Positions 22,656-29,417 of a stretch of DNA of 29,920 bases are shown in pieces. Within the stretch, counting starts at the first letter, position 1. Every line of letters starts with the position of its first letter. The notes below the pieces were generated by a model that did not search any database, was not told where the DNA came from, and saw nothing but the letters and a program-made list of their open reading frames with translations. Source of the stretch: a virus; the IMG/VR virus record IMGVR_UViG_3300042356_000098, positions 1 to 29,920 of that record. One strand, written 5' to 3'. A program made the translations under genes and the position numbers.

Positions 22656-22801
22656 TTGTTACTCGTTAAAAATTTAATAAAAGGATAGCTTAAATACCCT
22701 GTAAAAAATATATGTGGAATTTCTTTTAAAAAAAAGATACAAAAATATTGAAATACAATTAGTGATATAAATATTATTATTAATTCTTTTATCTCTCTCA
22801 T
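22652..22801 (-). CDS. 49-residue membrane microprotein
   Basis: 150-nt gene. A hydrophobic segment at about 7-25 (LIIIFISLIVFQYFCIFF) suggests one membrane helix, followed by a short polar end. It is coupled to the next small gene by ATGA. Function unknown. The composition is extremely AT-rich. Confidence 0.45.
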   Translation of the reverse strand: MREIKELIIIFISLIVFQYFCIFFLKEIPHIFFTGYLSYPFIKFLTSNK

Positions 22802-22811
22802 AATATTATTT

Positions 22812-23162
22812 TTAAAATTTAAAATATTCTTTTACCTCTAATAATTCAATCCATTCTTGATGAAGCTCTTTTGATAATGTAGCTAAACTTATTCCTTTAT
22901 GTTTTAACTCATCCATTAAAGGCATTAAGTATTCTATACGTTCATTTATTCTTTTTTTCCAGTAATCGTATTGGTCACCATTATTTACTAAACATCCTTT
23001 GTGATGTAAAACTTTATTTAAATGATAAAAATTTTCAGGCTCCATTTGTTTTCTTTCTTTTAATTTGCATTTATGCGTAAAACTTGGGTGTTTTTGGTTG
23101 CTTGTATAAATTATTTGCTTTTCGCAATATTTACATTTATAAATATGTGTTGTATATCCCAT
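22812..23162 (-). CDS. 116-residue protein with a zinc-finger-like N-terminus
   Basis: CKYCEKQI (10-17) and HPSFTHKC (about 25-32) could form a CxxC...HxxxC zinc site. The C-terminal half is helical and charged (YWKKRINERIEYLMPLMDEL). It follows a terminator, so its transcription may need read-through. Function unknown. Confidence 0.6.
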   Translation of the reverse strand: MGYTTHIYKCKYCEKQIIYTSNQKHPSFTHKCKLKERKQMEPENFYHLNKVLHHKGCLVNNGDQYDYWKKRINERIEYLMPLMDELKHKGISLATLSKELHQEWIELLEVKEYFKF

Positions 23163-23173
23163 AACTAAAATTT

Positions 23174-23195
23174 AAAAAGGGCTAATTAAAGCCCT
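23174..23195 (-). terminator. Intrinsic terminator after the 50-residue gene
   Basis: Minus strand AGGGCT (23195-23190), loop TTAATT, AGCCCT (23183-23178), then a run of T. The stem overlaps the stop codon of the 50-residue gene. Confidence 0.7.
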
Positions 23196-23338
23196 AAGTT
23201 TTTTCTAAATGTTTCTTGTACTAATTGTTTTGCTTCTTGTTCTGTAAATCCAAAACTTCTTGCTTCGTTTACTTTTTGAATGTAGAATGATTTTAATTCT
23301 TCTGTTGTCATTCCGATTAATTTTGCTACCATTTCCAT
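23186..23338 (-). CDS. 50-residue protein in its own transcription unit
   Basis: 153-nt gene. Begins MEMVAKLIGMTTEELKSFYI; helical with a final QEAKQLVQETFRKNL. It is preceded by a good host-type promoter (23368-23397) and followed by an intrinsic terminator overlapping its stop, so it is likely an abundantly made early protein, perhaps acting on the host. No known family. Confidence 0.6.
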   Translation of the reverse strand: MEMVAKLIGMTTEELKSFYIQKVNEARSFGFTEQEAKQLVQETFRKNLGL

Positions 23339-23367
23339 AATTTCTATTTTTTAATTGTTTTGTGATA

Positions 23368-23397
23368 CAAATATAAGTACTTTGTTTATAACTACAA
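23368..23397 (-). promoter_or_regulatory. Host-type promoter of the 50-residue gene
   Basis: TTG (23397-23395), 19 nt, TATATTTG (23375-23368) on the minus strand, about 30 nt before the ATG at 23338. The flank is repeated at 22495-22530. Confidence 0.65.
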
Positions 23398-23419
23398 TAC
23401 TTTTTAACAATTATTTTTA
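23384..23419. repeat. 36-bp repeat, copy 2 (promoter region)
   Basis: Matches 22495-22530 at 35 of 36 positions. It holds the -33 element and an upstream AAAAAGTATTG block of another host-type promoter. Confidence 0.75.
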
Positions 23420-23462
23420 AATTATTTTTAGTTTTTCAATGTTTATGCGGGTTTCAGAGCAT

Positions 23463-23488
23463 AAAAAAAGTGGAGATTTCTCCCCACT
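23463..23488 (-). terminator. Intrinsic terminator after the exonuclease gene
   Basis: Minus strand 8-bp stem (23488-23481 and 23476-23469, one G-T pair) closed by a GAAA tetraloop and followed by seven T. Very strong form. Confidence 0.8.
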
Positions 23489-23545
23489 TCTAACAATTAA
23501 ACTAAAAAACTATGAAAATCAGCAAACAGAAAAGCAGATTTCGTG

Positions 23546-23553
23546 CAAATATA
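23546..23553 (-). promoter_or_regulatory. Host-type -7 box between the exonuclease stop and its terminator
   Basis: TATATTTG on the minus strand 1 nt after the exonuclease stop codon. A transcript from here would end at the terminator about 75-80 nt later without a minus-strand gene, so it may make a small RNA. No -33 at the usual distance. Confidence 0.35.
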
Positions 23554-23554
23554 A

Positions 23555-24331
23555 CTATTTTAAATTGTTACGCATCTTAAATTGAATAAAATCCATATAA
23601 GTTTTGTTGTTAAACTTAAATTTTCGATTACATTCTTTTCGGTCTGAACATTGCATATGGTGTTGAATAGTTCCTGCTGCGGTTGTGTACATATATTTAT
23701 AGTGTGGTAACTTGCCACAATTCGGACATTCGAACTTTTCGCCACCTCTTAAAACTGCATAATTAACTTTGTGTTTGGTGTACGGTGCTAATCTTTCGTA
23801 AACTTTCTCCAAGACTACAACATCCATATCGCAATACTCAACCATTCGTTTAAGTGCTTCAGCATCTTTGTTGAAAATGATTGCTTTCCACATATCCATT
23901 CCCTCGTGTTTCAACTTTGCACCAACTCCAAGAAATTTAGCAATGTAATCTAACTTATTTGAATTAAAATTAAACTGGCTTTTAGCGTGTTTAAGCGTGT
24001 CAATAGTTTGGTATTGTGGAAACATATCTAATTGATGAAACAAGCAACGTGTACGCAACCATTTAATATCGAATCTATCGCCATTGTGAGCAACTATTTC
24101 ATCCGCTTTGTTTAGTTCTTTTATAAACGCTTTTAAAAGTTTCTTATCGCATTGGTTTTCATCCCAAGTTAAGTTGTGAACTTCGTCTTTACCTTCCCAT
24201 TTCCAACTTACACAAATTATTGCACGTTCTTTAATGATGTCGTCTGGTTGTATGTTTAAGTTGTAACCACTTCGCCAAAATATACCAATATTAAATGATG
24301 TTTCGATGTCAAAAAACAATCTCTTTCTCAT
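23555..24331 (-). CDS. DnaQ-like 3'-5' exonuclease with C-terminal zinc ribbon
   Basis: 258 residues. Exo I motif FDIET (Asp8, Glu10), Exo II HNGDRFD (Asp85, Asp88), Exo III YCDMD (Tyr166, Asp170), the DEDD nuclease set. The C-terminal 60 residues add a zinc ribbon (Cys202, Cys205, Cys228, Cys234). Family reaction: hydrolysis from 3' ends of DNA or RNA. No polymerase domain is attached and I see no phage DNA polymerase elsewhere, so it may edit for the host polymerase or act in recombination. It lies between two terminators and has no clear promoter of its own. Confidence 0.8.
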   Translation of the reverse strand: MRKRLFFDIETSFNIGIFWRSGYNLNIQPDDIIKERAIICVSWKWEGKDEVHNLTWDENQCDKKLLKAFIKELNKADEIVAHNGDRFDIKWLRTRCLFHQLDMFPQYQTIDTLKHAKSQFNFNSNKLDYIAKFLGVGAKLKHEGMDMWKAIIFNKDAEALKRMVEYCDMDVVVLEKVYERLAPYTKHKVNYAVLRGGEKFECPNCGKLPHYKYMYTTAAGTIQHHMQCSDRKECNRKFKFNNKTYMDFIQFKMRNNLK

Positions 24332-24350
24332 AAATTAAATTTAAGTAAAT

Positions 24351-24372
24351 AAAAAAACCACTATCAAAGTGG
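24351..24372 (-). terminator. Intrinsic terminator after the endolysin gene
   Basis: Minus strand CCACT (24372-24368), loop TTGAT, AGTGG (24362-24358), then seven T. The endolysin stop codon overlaps the loop. Confidence 0.65.
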
Positions 24373-24816
24373 CTTGTAAGGAATGTATTGCGTTTTTCCA
24401 CCAATTTTAATTGCTCTTAACGCTTGTTTTCTGTTGTTACCTTTACGATACGATATGTGAAACCAATTAGCGTGTGCATCGTTTCCAAACTCATAGATTG
24501 CTTGGTCAAATTCTACGTTCTTAATTATCCAGTCGAATAACTTTCTATCTGTTAATTCCAAATCGAATGCTTCGCCTTTTGTGTGTTGGCTACCAGACGC
24601 ACCGCCTATTAATTTGTTAAGTTGCTCGCATCTAAATCCACTACTTATTTTAATTGGTGCGTTTAAATGCTTTCTAAGTGGCTCAAATACATTCTCGCAT
24701 AGTTGCATAGCTTTGTCAATTGCTATTAAACCCATTGAATTATTAATTCCTTTTTTAATTGCAGTTGGAGAATAGCAAAATTTTTCCATTGTTACGTGTT
24801 TACTTAAAGTTTTCAT
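24364..24816 (-). CDS. Endolysin, M15 D-Ala-D-Ala carboxypeptidase type
   Basis: 150 residues. Zinc-binding pattern of peptidase M15: His78 and Asp85 in SQHTKGEAFD, and His120 in WFHISY; SSGFRC (58-63) precedes as in the family. It cuts peptidoglycan cross-links at the end of infection. There is no signal peptide, so it needs a holin to reach the wall, and the holin gene is in the same operon. ATGA overlap with the spanin-like gene. Confidence 0.85.
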   Translation of the reverse strand: MKTLSKHVTMEKFCYSPTAIKKGINNSMGLIAIDKAMQLCENVFEPLRKHLNAPIKISSGFRCEQLNKLIGGASGSQHTKGEAFDLELTDRKLFDWIIKNVEFDQAIYEFGNDAHANWFHISYRKGNNRKQALRAIKIGGKTQYIPYKPL

Positions 24817-25262
24817 AGTATTTTTGGCTTAAAGATAAACGAAATTATCGTAATGCAAATTAAACCGATTACAATTAATAAAAGTGTATAAGGAAAAGGC
24901 TTTGTTTTAGTTCTATATTCTTTGCGTATTTTAACCTTTTCAAGTCTTAACGTATCTCGCTTAAGTTTATATTCAATTCGTGTTTCAAAGCGTGTTTTAG
25001 GTACATATAAACGCTTGTATTGAATGATAGTGTCTTTAGTGGTTAAATACTTCTCAAAGTAAAAAGTATCGTTTAAAACGACCTTAAATGAATCAATTGA
25101 AGTAATGCGGATTGTGTCGCTTGTTTGCTCTAACTTTGCACCTTTTTTGTATGCTCTGTTTATGTGCCATTTTGCCGAACACGATGTAAAATAAAATACT
25201 AAATAAATTGAAATTAACCAAAGTATAAGCATTGAGAATAAGTGTTTGAAATCTATTTTCAT
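24813..25262 (-). CDS. Candidate unimolecular spanin
   Basis: 149 residues. Hydrophobic N-terminus (8-25) followed by FTSC with Cys28, a lipobox-like site; the middle (about 40-115) is charged and beta-rich; a C-terminal hydrophobic segment (about 122-143, YTLLLIVIGLICITIISFIF) ends the protein. Outer-membrane lipoprotein plus inner-membrane helix in one chain is the architecture of unimolecular spanins such as T1 gp11, which fuse the two membranes in the last step of lysis. It lies between holin and endolysin genes, where spanins belong. It could be another bitopic lysis protein. Confidence 0.55.
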   Translation of the reverse strand: MKIDFKHLFSMLILWLISIYLVFYFTSCSAKWHINRAYKKGAKLEQTSDTIRITSIDSFKVVLNDTFYFEKYLTTKDTIIQYKRLYVPKTRFETRIEYKLKRDTLRLEKVKIRKEYRTKTKPFPYTLLLIVIGLICITIISFIFKPKIL

Positions 25263-25696
25263 TCTGTTATTTTTTTCTTTACATTCTTTGCTTGTATAAT
25301 TAGCTTTACAATCTTACTAATAAACGAATATCCTTTTACTTTCTCAAATGATTCATCCATACTTTTTACCTCAATACTAATTAACATTAAAGCAATTACT
25401 TTAGTCGCTAAATAGTCAACACTAATAACTTCTTTTGTCAAGTAGTTAATGATAAAAAAGTCAGAAGCGTAAACTAACATAATCGCACCAACGTAGCTAA
25501 ATAGTTTAGGAACAAATCCAAATCTAAAAGTTTTACTATTTACTTTTTCTTTTAACTTTGTAGCTTTCCAGATTCCAAAACAAGTGTCTAAAATAGTAGA
25601 TAAGGCAACCAAAATAATAATGCCTTTTATCGGAGCAAAAAATAAAATTAAAACCTTTAAAAGTATAGCAGAATTTGAAGTAATCAATCGAATCAT
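25259..25696 (-). CDS. Holin
   Basis: 145 residues. Hydrophobic segments at about 8-36 (SAILLKVLILFFAPIKGIIILVALSTILD), 68-85 and 95-110, with a basic C-terminal tail (KNVKKKITE). The order and the motif FGIWKATKLKEKVNSKTFR match phage holins of the toxin-secretion/holin family. It makes holes in the inner membrane to release the endolysin. ATGA overlaps with both neighbours. Confidence 0.7.
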   Translation of the reverse strand: MIRLITSNSAILLKVLILFFAPIKGIIILVALSTILDTCFGIWKATKLKEKVNSKTFRFGFVPKLFSYVGAIMLVYASDFFIINYLTKEVISVDYLATKVIALMLISIEVKSMDESFEKVKGYSFISKIVKLIIQAKNVKKKITE

Positions 25697-26202
25697 ATAA
25701 CCATTATTGAATCGGTGTAACCATTATCTGCGTTTCTTGTTGGTCGAATATCGCTATCTCTATTCAATACGCTTGTAAAGTTTGGAAATAAATCTCGTTC
25801 AGTATGCAAATAGTTAACCAAGCGTGCCTCGTAAAAAGAAGCCTTTTGTCCGTAGTGGTCTTGTGCAAATGCAACCTCATTTTGACTAACTGAATTTGAA
25901 TAGTCGCCACTTTGAGATTGAAGACCTTTATTTTTTAACTGATAAGACAAGCCAAAAACTGCATCCTCAGCACTTCGCCACGCTACAATTGGTTGTATGT
26001 ATGTTACAAGAATCTCCTCGTTTGCTGACAATGTTTGTGCGTTGTACTTTGCTAAAATATCATTATAAAAATACGTACCTAATATTGGTTGTATTCTCAA
26101 ATCTGATTGAGTACGAATGTATGGCACAATATCGTTAACATCACAATTTGCCGTAATTGGTGTTTGTGTTTTTAAATAGTTCTCTGTAATAAAATATATC
26201 AT
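25693..26202 (-). CDS. Head-tail connector protein
   Basis: 169 residues. The N-terminal YFITENYLKTQTPITANCDVNDIVPYI and QSDLRIQPILGTYFYNDI blocks, then a helical bundle (VAWRSAEDAVFGLSYQL), fit connector-type proteins common after the portal gene in Bacteroidota phages. It should join the portal ring to the neck. ATGA-coupled to portal and holin genes. Confidence 0.6.
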   Translation of the reverse strand: MIYFITENYLKTQTPITANCDVNDIVPYIRTQSDLRIQPILGTYFYNDILAKYNAQTLSANEEILVTYIQPIVAWRSAEDAVFGLSYQLKNKGLQSQSGDYSNSVSQNEVAFAQDHYGQKASFYEARLVNYLHTERDLFPNFTSVLNRDSDIRPTRNADNGYTDSIMVI

Positions 26203-27497
26203 AATTCAGTAGTTGTATCAGTTGATGGTTTTAAGCCTATTAAATCTCTTAATTCGTCTGTTGTCATTGCTTCAATTATTTTAGTAGCTAAAGCTGGATT
26301 AACTGAATTAATAATGTTTGAGATGTTTGAGATTTTCTCGTCAATTTCAACGATAGCCTCATTAACTATTTGATAGTTATTTATTACAAGTTCAGCTTTA
26401 ACTTTTGCAATAGTTAAAATTTCATTTACAATATCCTCAATCACTTGACGCATTGGAATAATAGTATTCTTTTCAAAGATTACATACGCTTGTTTAATAT
26501 CAGAACCAGAACCTAATTTTCCACTTACTCTAATACCCATTAATATAGGGTCGATTGTATGAGCTTGGCAAATTTTACTATCAATGCTTTCAGTAGTTAC
26601 TTGGAAGACGTTATCTAAGTTGTTTGTTGGTATGCTTTCAATCGTTGGTAGTTGGTCTTTATTGTTGGCAAAAAATGCAACCGCTTTTCCAGCATTTTGA
26701 GCACCTTTAGCACGTTCAATAGTATCTTTAATAGCTTTCTTTTCTTCTTCTCCTTGTGGTTTCTTTGGAAACATCATAGCAAATGAAGGAAAGATTGAGT
26801 TTAAAATGTTTGACTTTTGCAAATAACTCATTTCGCCATCTAAAAAAGCCCAATTAAAAGCACTTGTATAGCTTGGTAATGGGTAGATGTCTTGACCTAC
26901 TTGCAAATTCTCGTAAACGTATAACTGCTCTACGTCTGTACATTCTTTATGGTAGCGTTTAATTTGTCTAATATCAATTTGAGAACTCCAGTCATCACAA
27001 ATAGAGTAATAAACTCCATCTTTATCACGTCTTACTTTCTCCGCACCAATTGATTTAATACCAACCAAGTCGCCAAGTGTATTGAAACGCAAAATAAAGT
27101 ATTTTCTATTGTGTAAAAGAACGTCTTTAGTAATTGAAGACAATGATTTTCTCAAATTCAAACGTCTTTCAATTGCATAAACATCTACTTTATCCATCGC
27201 AGTAGCTTTCTCATCAATCTTTAATTCGTAACCGCCACCAATAATTGCGTTGGTTTTGAAATCCACAATTGACGAATGCAAAGGACTTGTATAATAAAGT
27301 TGATTAATTAGTTGAGGATATAAATTGTCGTCTCCGAATCTAATATATCCATTAGTTTGTTGCCTTGCGTTTACATAAGGCAAACTTAAATTACCACCCC
27401 TAACTTTTAAGAATGGTGTTGAGAAAGATTGATAGCTTGACGTTTCAGTCATTTCTACGCTTGTACTCTTTCCAATGTTAAAACCAAATAATTTCAT
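26199..27497 (-). CDS. Portal protein
   Basis: 432 residues. The dodecameric ring through which DNA enters the head. Recognisable pattern: IRFGDDNLYPQLINQLYYTSPLHSSIVDFKTNAIIGGG (about 50-90), a central basic part, then a helical segment with GKLGSGSDIKQAYVIFEKNTIIPMRQVIEDIVNEIL (about 325-360), which is typical of phage portals. Length is normal for the type. Transcribed with the connector and lysis genes. Confidence 0.8.
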   Translation of the reverse strand: MKLFGFNIGKSTSVEMTETSSYQSFSTPFLKVRGGNLSLPYVNARQQTNGYIRFGDDNLYPQLINQLYYTSPLHSSIVDFKTNAIIGGGYELKIDEKATAMDKVDVYAIERRLNLRKSLSSITKDVLLHNRKYFILRFNTLGDLVGIKSIGAEKVRRDKDGVYYSICDDWSSQIDIRQIKRYHKECTDVEQLYVYENLQVGQDIYPLPSYTSAFNWAFLDGEMSYLQKSNILNSIFPSFAMMFPKKPQGEEEKKAIKDTIERAKGAQNAGKAVAFFANNKDQLPTIESIPTNNLDNVFQVTTESIDSKICQAHTIDPILMGIRVSGKLGSGSDIKQAYVIFEKNTIIPMRQVIEDIVNEILTIAKVKAELVINNYQIVNEAIVEIDEKISNISNIINSVNPALATKIIEAMTTDELRDLIGLKPSTDTTTEL

Positions 27498-27829
27498 TCG
27501 TAAATTGAATTAATAACTACTCCACTGACAACCATACGCCCTTCTTCAACCGCTATCAAGCCAGTTTCATCGTCAGGTAAGGTTTCACTTTCGTAGATTG
27601 TATATGTATATTGCCCAATGTTAAACGAATCGCTTGTCGTTTCATCCATTAGGAATAAATTGTATCGGTCTGTATGCAAAGAAGTATCTGTTCCAACCCA
27701 CAAAATAGGGTCACTTGCTTTGTTAAATTCGTTTTGAAACACGAATAAATAATATGGGTTTGTAATACTTGACGATTCTGTCAAAGTCAAACAAATTTTA
27801 TTCTCTTGATTTTGTTCTATATAAATCAT
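27494..27829 (-). CDS. Beta-rich protein at the head of the portal operon
   Basis: 111 residues with alternating strands; YNLFLMDETTSDSFNIGQYTYTIYESETLPDD and VEEGRMVVSG blocks recur beside structural genes in flavobacterial phages. Probably a minor structural protein. It is the first gene after the candidate late promoter at 27834 and after the terminator at 27866. Confidence 0.55.
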   Translation of the reverse strand: MIYIEQNQENKICLTLTESSSITNPYYLFVFQNEFNKASDPILWVGTDTSLHTDRYNLFLMDETTSDSFNIGQYTYTIYESETLPDDETGLIAVEEGRMVVSGVVINSIYE

Positions 27830-27833
27830 AACT

Positions 27834-27863
27834 ATATTGTTGTAAATTATAAAAATGTTTAAA
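27834..27863 (-). promoter_or_regulatory. Candidate late promoter of the portal/lysis operon
   Basis: TTTAAAC (27863-27857), 16 nt, ACAATAT (27840-27834), then AGTT and the ATG at 27829, on the minus strand. It starts directly after the T-run of the terminator upstream. Confidence 0.6.
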
Positions 27864-27865
27864 AC

Positions 27866-27894
27866 AAAAAAACCCCCACCAATTAAGATGAGGG
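27866..27894 (-). terminator. Intrinsic terminator after the tail-tube gene
   Basis: Minus strand CCCTCATC (27894-27887), loop TTAATT, GGTGGGGG (27880-27873) with two G-T pairs, then seven T. Confidence 0.7.
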
Positions 27895-27918
27895 AATTTT
27901 GAAAAGTGCTAAAAGAAA

Positions 27919-28431
27919 TTAGTCAATTAAACCAGCGATAATGTCCGCATCTACTTCTTTTGCTAAGTATAAATTTTCCGCAAGTAATACTACTGAGTAA
28001 GATGAACCATCTGCCTTAGCAGTTCCAGAACCCTCAGTTACCGCAGACAATTGAGCATTTGGAAAATACCAATACTTCTCGTTTGCGTCTTTAATGATAA
28101 CCGCTAAGTCTCTTTGTCCTTCTCCTAAGATTTTCAATGCACGTGATTTTGTAGCCTCACGTCTTGAGAACATTAATGTAATTGTTGCAGTAACAAACTG
28201 AGAACCTTTTACCAAGTCGTTTGCTTCTTCTTCTGTATAGTTACCAGAATTTCTTCTGATTTCAAAAGGAATAAATCCACCACCAGTAGTAGTGATAGCA
28301 TCAATTGTCCAAGTTGCATCTGTTTCTGTAATTGCAGTAATGTTTGCTTGGTCATTAATTAATACTTGTGTAATTCCTCCGATGTTTCCATCGCATCCTT
28401 TTGTGATTGATGTAAGTGTTGTACAAGCCAT
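27919..28431 (-). CDS. Probable major tail tube protein
   Basis: 170 residues, beta-rich and low in charge. The middle segment FSRREATKSRALKILGEGQRDLAVIIKDANEKYWYFPNAQLSA (in the form helix, strand, hairpin) resembles siphophage tail tube subunits. It follows the capsid gene across a strong terminator and is closed by another, so its dose may be set separately. A head decoration protein is the alternative. Confidence 0.45.
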   Translation of the reverse strand: MACTTLTSITKGCDGNIGGITQVLINDQANITAITETDATWTIDAITTTGGGFIPFEIRRNSGNYTEEEANDLVKGSQFVTATITLMFSRREATKSRALKILGEGQRDLAVIIKDANEKYWYFPNAQLSAVTEGSGTAKADGSSYSVVLLAENLYLAKEVDADIIAGLID

Positions 28432-28444
28432 ATTTTTTGTGTAT

Positions 28445-28475
28445 AAAAAAAGGGTGGTGTATATTGCACCACCCT
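28445..28475 (-). terminator. Strong intrinsic terminator after the capsid gene
   Basis: Minus strand AGGGTGGTG (28475-28467), loop CAATATA, CACCACCCT (28459-28451), then seven T. It lies 21 nt after the capsid stop codon. Confidence 0.8.
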
Positions 28476-28495
28476 CTTTAGTTAGTAATTAATTC

Positions 28496-29413
28496 TTATG
28501 AGTAAAGAACGATTTCTGTTGGGTTAACATAAGCGAAACCAACTTTCAAATTCGCACGTGTACGCAAGTAAGGCTCAGCAACCGTATCATTCAAGTTAAC
28601 TGCTTTTAATGCTTTTCCGTCTCCCTCTCCGTCAAATGCGTAGATTAAGTTAGATTTCAAAGTCAATACCATATGATTGTTTGGCATACCTTCAGCAACT
28701 ACAACTTTAATTCCTAAGAAAGTTAAAGCTAATGGAGTTGTGATATATGTTTGAGTGTTACCAGATGCAGAAGCAAGTTCTAAAGCGTTAGCGATGTTAG
28801 ATGAAACATATAATCTTAAGTCTGCTTTTTTACGGCTGATTGTTGCTGGTGCAGCGTTCAATACTTTTACGATTTCAGTAATAACATTTGCAGATGTGAT
28901 TGTCGCTTTAGCAACGTCAACTACTCCACCATCAGCTTTCAATTTTTTGATGTAACCATCACACAAAGCTAAAGTTTCATTTGCACTTGTAGTGTCACCT
29001 TGCCAACGAATGTACTCAACTGATTCTGCAATTTGCATAGCCATTTCATTCCAGTAGTAAGACATAAAAGATGCAACCGTGAAATCTCCGTTAGAACCTT
29101 GTGCCATTTGTAAAGCTAAGAATGATTGCTCTAAGTCAAACTGGCATAATTGAGCCATTGCAGATAAAGCACAAACGTCAATATCAACTGCATCTAAAGA
29201 ATCAGATGGTGCAGTAAAGTTACAATTTGATGCTTGTAAGATATTACCGAAAGTAACAGATGCTAATTTTGTAGCACTTTTAATTCCTGGCAATGTACGA
29301 TAGTTGTCTACGATATCCTCAGCGATGTAAGAACGACCATAGAACTCATTAGGATTAGGACACAACAAAGCGTTTGTTTCGATGTCCAAGTCAAATTTAA
29401 GATTTCTTTCCAT
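28496..29413 (-). CDS. Major capsid protein
   Basis: 305 residues. The C-terminal half contains LRLYVSSNIANALELAS (about 200-216), a TPLALTFLGIKVVVAEGMPNNHMVLT segment (about 225-250), and FDGEGDGKALKAVNLNDTVAEPYLRTRANLKVGF (about 259-292), a pattern I recognise in HK97-type capsid proteins of Bacteroidota phages. It is the gene directly after the protease, in the usual order, and is followed by a strong terminator. No N-terminal delta domain is evident; the acidic tail of the protease may serve as scaffold. Confidence 0.8.
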   Translation of the reverse strand: MERNLKFDLDIETNALLCPNPNEFYGRSYIAEDIVDNYRTLPGIKSATKLASVTFGNILQASNCNFTAPSDSLDAVDIDVCALSAMAQLCQFDLEQSFLALQMAQGSNGDFTVASFMSYYWNEMAMQIAESVEYIRWQGDTTSANETLALCDGYIKKLKADGGVVDVAKATITSANVITEIVKVLNAAPATISRKKADLRLYVSSNIANALELASASGNTQTYITTPLALTFLGIKVVVAEGMPNNHMVLTLKSNLIYAFDGEGDGKALKAVNLNDTVAEPYLRTRANLKVGFAYVNPTEIVLYS

Positions 29414-29417
29414 TTTA

